The notes below the pieces were generated by a model. It was not told the DNA's origin. It was given only the letters and a program-made list of their open reading frames with translations, and made no database searches. This document shows positions 56,351 to 63,383 of a DNA stretch of 64,000 nucleotides, piece after piece (positions within the stretch are counted from its first letter, which is position 1; every line of letters starts with the position of its first letter). Both the position numbers and the translations under genes were made by a program. Origin of the DNA: a gamma proteobacterium HdN1 (GTDB lineage Bacteria > Pseudomonadota > Gammaproteobacteria > Pseudomonadales > Ketobacteraceae); NCBI GenBank assembly GCA_000198515.1, contig FP929140.1, positions 3,508,527-3,572,526 of the forward strand, in the 5' to 3' direction.

Positions 56351-57256
56351 TTATCGATAGCGGTGCAAGCCAATTTCAGCAATGAAAGGCTCATCGTGTA
56401 TGCTGGATTCGCGTTGAATTCGGGGTTCGACATGCTCGCGCTGTGATGGCGGCTGTCGCCATTGCAGTCGTGGCAGGTTTTTCTGTGGCAAAACGACTAC
56501 ACCGGATAAGGGTGTCGATTTCGGTATTCGAACGCCATCTTCAAAGTAGGCATAGTTTGCTCGGAGCTGCTCCTTCAGGGGCGTTACCTTTGCAAATTCA
56601 TTGTCAGAGCATAGCGCCAGGGTTTCGAGGGCAGATTCTTTTTCCTCGTCGGTAAGATTTTTAGCCAGTTTTAGGGCGTCTGACCGTGTGACTTTGGTTA
56701 TCCGCTTGTGTGAGCTTGACCAGGTCCAGCTAAATACGTCCATGTCTGTTGGTAAAACACGAATCATGCAGCGGCATGCTTGGAGATCGATCTGGTTGTA
56801 AATAATCTGTTCACGTGTCGCGAGATCAAACAAAGATCTTTGTGTCCCTTGCTTCAGTTCATTGCGGAGCAATGTTGATATAAACCGTCCTGGTGTGGAG
56901 CTATTCGACACTCCATAAATGCGTTGGGCTTTTGTGGTTAAGTGAACGAAGGTGTTTTTTGCATTGTTGAAAACTTCGAATTTTCTGGCAAGTTGATCTG
57001 AAGTGCACAGGATGCCAGCCGTAAGGATTTTATCATCTCTGTTTGCCCTGAAAATTTGGGTCATGCTGTCGATTGCTGCCAGTCTGGCAACACTTGATCT
57101 ATGTTCTTCTTCAGATGTGCCTGTTGTGGGTACATAAACTGGATAGGAATCCATCTCTTCTAATGCAAGCTCTCGGATATCTTGTGCTACTAGAATGATG
57201 TCGGAGAGAGAAGAAAAAAGCCTTTCCACAAGTTCGGCTTGAAGTGATCGATCCAC
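56351..57256 (-). CDS. Tus-like replication-terminus-binding protein
   Basis: 301 aa (E. coli Tus 309). By eye it aligns along its length with Tus. ELVERLFSSLSDIILVAQDI matches the N-terminal LVDRLNTTF region, and SEEEHRSSVARL matches EDEHNPLNRI. AGILCTSDQLARKF and NTFVHLTTKAQRIYG match PGVLCYQ and TTFEHIV. DLQACRCMIRVLPTDMDVFS and WTWSSSHKRITKVTRSDALK match LNAYRTLTVLHDP and FGWANKHIIKNLHRDEVL. The C-terminal IAEIGLHRYR matches IPRLHLYV. Tus binds Ter sites and blocks replication forks from one side. It is the last gene of an apparent operon with the HTH and membrane-protein genes. I found no clear Ter site. Homology is probable; fork arrest is inferred. Confidence 0.75.
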   Translation of the reverse strand: MDRSLQAELVERLFSSLSDIILVAQDIRELALEEMDSYPVYVPTTGTSEEEHRSSVARLAAIDSMTQIFRANRDDKILTAGILCTSDQLARKFEVFNNAKNTFVHLTTKAQRIYGVSNSSTPGRFISTLLRNELKQGTQRSLFDLATREQIIYNQIDLQACRCMIRVLPTDMDVFSWTWSSSHKRITKVTRSDALKLAKNLTDEEKESALETLALCSDNEFAKVTPLKEQLRANYAYFEDGVRIPKSTPLSGVVVLPQKNLPRLQWRQPPSQREHVEPRIQRESSIHDEPFIAEIGLHRYR

Positions 57257-57264
57257 GAATGACT

Positions 57265-57798
57265 CTAGAGTTTATGAAAGTATTTTAAATAGGTATATGC
57301 AGGGGCTAGGTAGCGGCCGATCAGGTGGTATGTCGGAAATACAAGCACCGCAAACAGCGTCAATATGAATCCTAGCTTTGTTGCAAGTGGTACCGATAAT
57401 AGTGCGACATCCAATCCAATTCTAATGACGGCTGCGGTGGCTGTTAATAACACTACGCAACCAAACAAAAAAAGAACGGTTTCAAGAACCGAGTGCCGGA
57501 CAGCTTGACCATCCTTGTGTATGTACCGACCAACAAACAAACAGTGCACCAGGCTGTCTTTGGGAAGCTTCTGGAAGAGTAAGTTCTGTTTTTCTCGCTG
57601 GGCGGCAGAAAGTACGGTTCCGTACAGTAGTGTTTCTTCATGTCTTTGAAATTCATTGAAGCAGGTTTTCGCTGCAAAATCATTGTAGTCGTTTTGCGAG
57701 GTGATCTGGTTAAGCGCCTTGAAAGAAGCATGAAGCTTGATCAGAGACCGGAGCCGACCAAAGAGTATTAATGATAAAAGGTGGCGGAACACGGTCAT
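57265..57798 (-). CDS. Membrane protein of unknown function
   Basis: 177 aa. The N-terminal soluble part has a helical segment (LRSLIKLHASFKALNQI). About three membrane segments follow in the second half (TVLFLFGCVVLLTATAAVI; VALLSVPLATKLGFILTLF; then VLVFPTYHLIGRYL). No family recognised. Its start overlaps the HTH gene's stop by four bases (ATGA) and the Tus-like gene begins eight bases after its stop, so the three are one transcription unit. Confidence 0.7.
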   Translation of the reverse strand: MTVFRHLLSLILFGRLRSLIKLHASFKALNQITSQNDYNDFAAKTCFNEFQRHEETLLYGTVLSAAQREKQNLLFQKLPKDSLVHCLFVGRYIHKDGQAVRHSVLETVLFLFGCVVLLTATAAVIRIGLDVALLSVPLATKLGFILTLFAVLVFPTYHLIGRYLAPAYTYLKYFHKL

Positions 57799-58175
57799 TT
57801 CTGTGCAGCTTGTTTGCTGGGAGATTGAATTTCGGTTAACAAATCCAAAAACCGACTGAGCCTGTGCTCCAAATCCAGGAGTCGGCCTTCTTTATCTCTA
57901 CAATCCTGGTCTGCTTGGATGAAGGCTTCTCGAAGGTGTTGGATGTCACATTGATCATTTGCCAGCGTGGCGTTTGGCAGTAAGACATGCGGACGAAATC
58001 CCAGCTCAAATAGCTTATCCAGGTAGTCGGCATTGGGTGCCCGCTTGCCCTGTTCATACAAATACTGAGTACCAGGCTTAATTTCGCAGGCATCTGCTAC
58101 ATCGTTCACCTGTAGATTCAGGCGTTTACGCTCCGAACTGAGAGCTTGCCCGAAACGTTTCCTGTCCAAACCCAT
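57795..58175 (-). CDS. XRE-type HTH regulator
   Basis: 126 aa from the ATG at 58175 (GGGAG about 10 bases upstream); ATGs at 58211 and 58229 would add 12 or 18 residues. The HTH is RFGQALSSERKRLNLQVNDV followed by ADACEIKPGTQYLYEQGKRA, a lambda-repressor-like fold in which the second helix reads the DNA. The C-terminal half (about 65-120) is a predicted coiled coil (IQADQDCRDKEGRLLDLEHR), probably for dimerisation. It heads the operon with the membrane and Tus-like genes and is divergent from the Cro-like gene. Confidence 0.8.
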   Translation of the reverse strand: MGLDRKRFGQALSSERKRLNLQVNDVADACEIKPGTQYLYEQGKRAPNADYLDKLFELGFRPHVLLPNATLANDQCDIQHLREAFIQADQDCRDKEGRLLDLEHRLSRFLDLLTEIQSPSKQAAQK

Positions 58176-58232
58176 TAACGTAGGCTCCCATCTATCGGTT
58201 AGTACAAACATATTGAAAAGTGTTTGCAACTG

Positions 58233-58238
58233 TATAAT
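58233..58238 (+). promoter_or_regulatory. Consensus -10 box in the divergent HTH intergenic region
   Basis: Perfect TATAAT, 41 bases upstream of the ATG at 58279, in an AT-rich 103-base gap. The nearest -35-like TTGAAA (58213-58218) is only 14 bases away, so the promoter may be weak or activator-dependent. Confidence 0.4.
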
Positions 58239-58278
58239 ATTGTCATAAATGTATCAATTGAGAGTTTAGTTGAATCCC

Positions 58279-58509
58279 ATGAAATCACCCGAAGAGGTCA
58301 AGCAGGAGTTTGCCGAGCGCGGCCTCAGCATCAGTGGCTGGGCCAAAGAGAGAGGCTATTCGCAGGCATTGGTGTATCAGGTGCTGAACGGGAGCCGGAA
58401 AGCGTTGCGTGGCGAGAGCCACAAAATTGCCGTTGAGCTTGGGTTAAAGGAAGGAAAAACAGGCTGCTACGAGGATCTGAGCTTCTATAAAGCTGAGGTG
58501 ATTCAATGA
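58279..58509 (+). CDS. Cro-like HTH protein (BcepMu gp16 type)
   Basis: 76 aa from the ATG at 58279 (a TTG three codons earlier is possible). MKSPEEVKQEFAERGLSISG followed by WAKERGYSQALVYQVLNGSR is the DNA-binding pattern of small phage-associated regulators related to BcepMu gp16, ending ESHKIAVELGLKEG. Divergent from the XRE gene with which it probably forms a bistable or mutually repressing switch, as in phage cI/cro or ner systems (inference). Confidence 0.82.
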   Translation: MKSPEEVKQEFAERGLSISGWAKERGYSQALVYQVLNGSRKALRGESHKIAVELGLKEGKTGCYEDLSFYKAEVIQ

Positions 58510-58524
58510 CTTAGAAACAAAAAA

Positions 58525-58550
58525 CCCGACAACAATGGCTTGCTATCGGG
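58525..58550 (+). terminator. Weak possible terminator after the Cro-like gene
   Basis: CCCGA (58525-58529) can pair with TCGGG (58546-58550), followed by CTTT. Five-bp stem only. A second small inverted repeat, GTAGGT-gat-ACCTAC, lies at 58559-58573. Confidence 0.3.
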
Positions 58551-58762
58551 CTTTAGGTGTAGGTGATACCTACGGTGTGGTGCCTAGAAGTATCTCCCCT
58601 CCCTGCTGTCCCGTCAAGAGCAAGCCCCGAATACTGCCGCGAATCGACATCCGTCGAGGTTGGCTCGCGTCTGCGATCCAGCTTTGAGCCGAGAGTGGAT
58701 TGAGCGGTTGTGCCCAAAATTCACGGATTCGGCATTATTGCTCAATGCCGGGAGGTACTCTT

Positions 58763-59410
58763 ATGCGCCGAAAACCCGCTCGGAAGATCAAGGCTTCCGC
58801 TGTTAAAAACATCTTTAAGTTTCCATCTACCAAGTCATTTGTTGAGCCCTGCTATCGGAGATATCAAATGGTGTTGGTGGAGTCGATGCTGGAGAAGGAC
58901 TATTGCTTTCACTTGGAAGCAAATCCAAACGTCGTGGTGTACTTCCCTCAGCCCAAGACCTTCATGGTAAACAGCAAGTTGTTGAAGAATAGAGAGTACA
59001 CGCCAGACTTTGAAGTTCATTTTCGCGGCGGTCGAAAGGCTTATGTAGAGGTCAAGAAGGACTTCAGCTCTCTGGATACGGTCTATCTGCATAAGCTGGA
59101 AATAGCCGCGATTGAAATGCGGCAAGCCGGATATGACTTTTTATGTGTCGATGAACCTCAGATACGCATAAATCCACTTCTGCAAAACCTCCGCAAGTTG
59201 CAACGCTATCGTGATAGATTAACGAATAACTCAGGCACCCTTACGTTGCTTCGAAATGCCGTTCCTCATCCAAGAACGTTGAAAGACCTGATTGCAAATC
59301 CTCTGGGCATACGTTTGGAGACCATTTACAAGCTCATTGCCAACGGTCAGATAACGGCAAATCTCTCGGTAGCTAAGCTCTCATTGGATGCGGAGGTGCG
59401 CTATGCATAA
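58763..59410 (+). CDS. tnsA: Transposon endonuclease subunit TnsA
   Basis: 215 aa from the ATG at 58763 with GGGAGG eight bases upstream; open frame begins earlier at 58700 without a ribosome site. TnsA makes the 5'-strand cuts at the transposon ends, allowing cut-and-paste. The PD-(D/E)XK site is visible: Glu40 in VESMLEKDY, Asp82 in REYTPDFEVHF, and Glu96-Val-Lys98 in AYVEVKKD. PNVVVYFPQPKTF is the strand region of the TnsA N-terminal domain, and the C-terminus (LETIYKLIANGQITANLS) is a winged-helix. First gene of the tns operon; its end overlaps tnsB by eight bases. Confidence 0.88.
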   Translation: MRRKPARKIKASAVKNIFKFPSTKSFVEPCYRRYQMVLVESMLEKDYCFHLEANPNVVVYFPQPKTFMVNSKLLKNREYTPDFEVHFRGGRKAYVEVKKDFSSLDTVYLHKLEIAAIEMRQAGYDFLCVDEPQIRINPLLQNLRKLQRYRDRLTNNSGTLTLLRNAVPHPRTLKDLIANPLGIRLETIYKLIANGQITANLSVAKLSLDAEVRYA

Positions 59411-61322
59411 TCTTTCGAGATGGATGCCCGGTATTGCGTTCTGTGCAAATTTCGATGGTCGAGACGCTATATGGATGATAAGGCGGATCAACGGTTCAAA
59501 TGTCACCTTGGCCGATATCGACAATAAAGCTGTGTTGGTGAAACACGAGGCGGATCTTGAAGAATGCCTGGAGAACAAGGCGCTTCAGTTCATGGCAGAT
59601 GATCGCTATAACGGTGAAATCGTATTTCAGGATTTGCCGGAGGAGTATCAAAAGGAGACCGTTCGCAGATATGCCTACGTTCGAGAATTTCTTGATTCGG
59701 ATGATCAAAAAAGATCGAAGAAGAAGCTTGAGAAAATAATCAAAACGGTAGCTGAGAAGATAGAGGATGATACGCCACCGGCCTGGAACACGTTCAATAA
59801 CTGGCTGAATAAGTATTTCAATGCCGGTTGCCGAATTAAAGGTTTGTACCCAAACGATCCTAAAAAAGGTCGCCGAGATATAAGAGTTGATCCAAGAGTT
59901 AGAGAAATAATCGATCAATCGGTGAAGTTATATTTCAAAAATAGCCAGATGCTAGTGAGTACCATTCATCAAATGGTGGAAGCGAAAGTACTCAAACACA
60001 ATTTGAGCAATCCAGATGATCTGTTGGCAATCCCAGCGTACAGCACTGTGGATTATCATATTAAAAAGCGAAGTTACCAGGAGCATGTTAAGGGAAGAAT
60101 TGGTAAAAATGCCGCTCGCTATGAATGTGCCAATGTCGGCGAAGCACCTGAAACAAGTCGTATTCTTGAGCGCGTTGAGGCCGACCACACCCCTCTGGAC
60201 ATCAATGTTCTGCATGATGAAACCAGAACACTGCTTGGTCGCCCGACCTTAACTCTCCTGATAGATCACTATTCTCGTATGGTTATGGGCTTTCAGATTT
60301 CATTTGAAGAGCCTTCATATGCTTCCGCTGCTATGGCAATCGGGAATGCCATATTACCCAAAAAGGATCTGCTTGAATTTTACGGCGTCGAAGGTGATTG
60401 GCCTGCTCATGGTGTCATGGAAATGCTGGTCGCCGACAATGGCACAGAGTTCTGGGGTGACAATCTCGATATGGCGATCAGTGAGGTAGGCTCAGTGCTT
60501 CAATATGCGCCAGTCAGGAGCCCAAATTATAAAGGTGTTGTAGAGCGTTTCTTCCTTACACTGAGAACAGGATTAATTGATTCTCTGCCAGGCAAGACAA
60601 ATGGTGTCGGTAACGGGTCAGACGAATACATTGCTCAGAACGAGGCTAAGCTCACATTGTCGGAGTTCAAAAAGATATTCCTGACCTGGCTTGTGAATAT
60701 CTATCACCTTGAACCACACGGCAAAGCCGAAAAATCTCCTCTTGATCTTTGGAATGAATCTGCTCGCGAGTTCCCGGTGGTTGAGGAGGATGCTAAACGC
60801 ATTGAGACAGTCTTGTTGTGTTCCGATACGAGAACGCTACAGCGATCAGGTATTCAGTATGAAAACCTTGAATACAATTCAGACCCTCTGCGAGACATCT
60901 ACCGGCAAGAAGGGGTTGTCGAACTGTTGATCAAATATAGCCCGTTCGATATTGGTCACATTTATGTGTGGGATAAGCTCAACCGGATCTATATCCGGGT
61001 GCCATGCGTTAACTACAAGTACGCAAAAGGCTTGTCGATGTATGCTCACAAGGCCATCCGCAAACGTATTAATACTGCGCGTAAAAGCTACAAAGATAAT
61101 GTGATTCTCCAAAGAGCCAAGGTTGAGCTGTTTGGCGATCTGGAAAGTTTGCATGATCGTAATGTTAGGAAAAAATCGCAGGCGACCGCGAAAAAAGCCG
61201 CTCGCATCCATTCGCTGGGCGTAGAAGAATTTTCTGCCAACACAATTCTCAATGATCCAGCCCCAGTGGTTATTCAAAATATGCAGGCTGAAGAAGCAAC
61301 GGATGACTGGGAGGTATGGTGA
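59403..61322 (+). CDS. tnsB: Transposase subunit TnsB (DDE integrase)
   Basis: 639 aa from the ATG at 59403, which has GGAGG seven bases upstream; an ATG at 59388 is also in frame. TnsB binds the transposon ends and joins 3' ends to target. The RNase H-fold catalytic triad is Asp261 (RVEADHTPLD), Asp345 (LVADNGTEFWG) and Glu381 (KGVVERFFLTLR), with the 35-residue spacing typical of DDE(35). The C-terminal beta-barrel and basic tail (KKSQATAKKAARIHSLG) fit TnsB/TniA. Overlaps tnsA, and tnsC starts at its stop codon. Confidence 0.93.
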   Translation: MHNLSRWMPGIAFCANFDGRDAIWMIRRINGSNVTLADIDNKAVLVKHEADLEECLENKALQFMADDRYNGEIVFQDLPEEYQKETVRRYAYVREFLDSDDQKRSKKKLEKIIKTVAEKIEDDTPPAWNTFNNWLNKYFNAGCRIKGLYPNDPKKGRRDIRVDPRVREIIDQSVKLYFKNSQMLVSTIHQMVEAKVLKHNLSNPDDLLAIPAYSTVDYHIKKRSYQEHVKGRIGKNAARYECANVGEAPETSRILERVEADHTPLDINVLHDETRTLLGRPTLTLLIDHYSRMVMGFQISFEEPSYASAAMAIGNAILPKKDLLEFYGVEGDWPAHGVMEMLVADNGTEFWGDNLDMAISEVGSVLQYAPVRSPNYKGVVERFFLTLRTGLIDSLPGKTNGVGNGSDEYIAQNEAKLTLSEFKKIFLTWLVNIYHLEPHGKAEKSPLDLWNESAREFPVVEEDAKRIETVLLCSDTRTLQRSGIQYENLEYNSDPLRDIYRQEGVVELLIKYSPFDIGHIYVWDKLNRIYIRVPCVNYKYAKGLSMYAHKAIRKRINTARKSYKDNVILQRAKVELFGDLESLHDRNVRKKSQATAKKAARIHSLGVEEFSANTILNDPAPVVIQNMQAEEATDDWEVW

Positions 61323-62308
61323 TGATGAATCGAAATGCCTACCCTTTTGTGGCCACTGGTGATGTCAAACATATCTTCAATATTTTGGATGATCTTCGGA
61401 TTAACTATATCGAAGAAGGTGACACCAATTGCCTTATCACCGGTGAGTCGGGCTCTGGTAAATCCGAGCTGGTAAAGCAGTACGCAGCTAAGTATCCACG
61501 TCGGGAATTGGAGGAATATACCCACATTCCCGTGTTGTACGTTCAGTTGAGTTCGCCCCAAACCGCCAAAGCTTTCACCCAGCAGGTGCTTGCTGCATTG
61601 GGCGATCCTCAGGGCGGCAGAGGAATAAAAACCAAAGAGGAAGGCTTTTCGCTAATTAAAAAATACTGTCGTGAGTGCGGTGTCGAACTCATTATTCTGG
61701 ACGAAATGCAAACGGTGATTCAAAACCGCTCACTAGGAGTAATTGCCAACATAACTGCTTGGTTTAAAGACTTAATGAATCACTCGAAAGTGCCAGTGGT
61801 GTTGGTTGGCATGCCTTGGTGTCTCGGTGTCGTTAAGGAAAATGATGAGCTCGATACACGTGTTGGCTACCGTTACTATCTGGAGACCTTTAGGGTCTCC
61901 AGTCAGTTTTCACATTTCGTTAGATTCAGTGAACTTTTTTCAAAGGAGTATGAATTTGCGAGTAACTTCTCGCTTCGTGAACCTGAAACCGCTTATCGGC
62001 TGTTTGCGTACAGCTCTGGAATTATCAGGGCTATCAGGGGGCAAATCATCCGAGCGGCCAGCTTGGCGGCGGGGGCAGGTAAGCCGATTGATCTGGCCTG
62101 CTTTCAGGACGCGATTCGTTCAAGGGGGATAAAGGATCACAACAACGTCTTTATCATGCCGGTGACGGAGTTGCGGCTGAGGGAAATTGTGAATTCATCC
62201 AAGTGGATACAGCAAAAATCTTACAATAAGGAAAGCTTTCAGAGTGCCGAATTCAAAACCTACCGGCTGACCAAAAAGCTTGAACTAATCGAAGCCGATG
62301 ACGACTGA
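61322..62308 (+). CDS. tnsC: AAA+ transposition regulator TnsC
   Basis: 328 aa from the ATG at 61322, seven bases after GGGAGG (ATGs at 61316 and 61325 are alternatives). Walker A GESGSGKS at residues 41-48, Walker B LIILDEMQT, sensor region VPVVLVGMPW. TnsC/TniB polymerises on DNA and links target selection by TniQ to the TnsAB transposase. Starts on the tnsB stop codon and overlaps tniQ by 11 bases. Confidence 0.92.
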   Translation: MMNRNAYPFVATGDVKHIFNILDDLRINYIEEGDTNCLITGESGSGKSELVKQYAAKYPRRELEEYTHIPVLYVQLSSPQTAKAFTQQVLAALGDPQGGRGIKTKEEGFSLIKKYCRECGVELIILDEMQTVIQNRSLGVIANITAWFKDLMNHSKVPVVLVGMPWCLGVVKENDELDTRVGYRYYLETFRVSSQFSHFVRFSELFSKEYEFASNFSLREPETAYRLFAYSSGIIRAIRGQIIRAASLAAGAGKPIDLACFQDAIRSRGIKDHNNVFIMPVTELRLREIVNSSKWIQQKSYNKESFQSAEFKTYRLTKKLELIEADDD

Positions 62309-63383
62309 GCAAAAGTTACTGATCAGGCCAGTTAAGCACCCGCTGGAGCGGATCGATGACTACCTTGTCAGACTCGCCACTGCGAATGGCTTCTCTTCTG
62401 GAACTACACTGAATACCTATCTGCGTGCGTGGTGCAAAGCAAGTGGCCATAGTATTCGCGGAATAGACAGCGCCGATACGATGGCCAGGATGTTAAGTCG
62501 TTATCTTGATCGCGCCGTCGAAACAAAATCCTTCGACCGGCCAGCGTTCGCCAAAGCCAATCCCATCCTGAAAACCTGCAAGATCTGCCTCCGTGAGCAA
62601 AAGGCTATCCCGTTTTACTGGTATCTGGATGATTACCAGGTTTGCCACATCCACTACCAGCCGTTGAGCAAGCCAGATTCCAACGAAACATTCGACCATG
62701 TGGATGTTGATCTGCCCCAGCACCCCATAGTCGATTTTCTGGATTCCAGTGACCCCTGGTTGGCATACACCAACATGCAAAAATGCGCCGACGAGCTCCG
62801 GTGGCTATGCTGGCGTTTGAAGCAGTTCTACGAGGCTCACCTGGGAATCCGCGTACATACGATGAACGCGGTGGGCTGGATAAACAGCACCCCTCCTGCG
62901 GAACGTTACTCTGATGGCAGATTCGATCGGGTTGCCAGCCTAATCACAGAGCAATCAGGTCTCCAGGAAAGCGATGTGCGCTTGCTATCAGCCCTTTTAC
63001 TCTGGCAGCGCATGGTGCCAAACAACCTGTTCCGGGCTGTGGGTGCAGGTGCGGAAGGTGCCACCGAAGCTAGCCTGGAATGGGCATCCCGGCAGCTGAT
63101 CGCCAGTGAGCCCATGCTCATGTTTATCTGCGATGCACACCAGGCTCCGCGAAACACTCCAAAACTCTGTCTGCGCGACTATATCACTCTGCTGGCAGGC
63201 CTGGATGAGGCCACCGACAAAGCGCTGCGCCAGGCGGTTTATTCCTGCGGGTTAACCACTGAGTTGTTGGTAATGCTGCCTAGAGTTGAAAGGACGAATA
63301 AAATTTCGACTACGTCCATTGTAGTCACTGAAAGGAGCCTAAGCGTCACAAAAAGCGATAATAAAATCGCTTACATCAATTAA
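62298..63383 (+). CDS. tniQ: TniQ/TnsD-family target-selection protein
   Basis: 361 aa. The TniQ domain begins LLIRPVKHPLERIDDYLVRL, and a CCCH-type zinc site is seen at Cys94, Cys97, Cys116 and His119 (CKICLREQ...YQVCHIHYQPL). TniQ proteins bring TnsC to the target; longer TnsD proteins (about 500 aa) bind a fixed chromosomal site. At 361 aa this one is intermediate, so whether it alone reads the parE end, or a second target protein lies outside, is open. Its end meets the convergent ATPase gene with an eight-base overlap. Confidence 0.88.
   Translation: MTTEQKLLIRPVKHPLERIDDYLVRLATANGFSSGTTLNTYLRAWCKASGHSIRGIDSADTMARMLSRYLDRAVETKSFDRPAFAKANPILKTCKICLREQKAIPFYWYLDDYQVCHIHYQPLSKPDSNETFDHVDVDLPQHPIVDFLDSSDPWLAYTNMQKCADELRWLCWRLKQFYEAHLGIRVHTMNAVGWINSTPPAERYSDGRFDRVASLITEQSGLQESDVRLLSALLLWQRMVPNNLFRAVGAGAEGATEASLEWASRQLIASEPMLMFICDAHQAPRNTPKLCLRDYITLLAGLDEATDKALRQAVYSCGLTTELLVMLPRVERTNKISTTSIVVTERSLSVTKSDNKIAYIN

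Noticed and set aside
56351-58278. Ter-like site for the Tus homologue
   Set aside because: I scanned by eye for a match to the E. coli Ter core and found only partial similarities that need gaps; not reportable.
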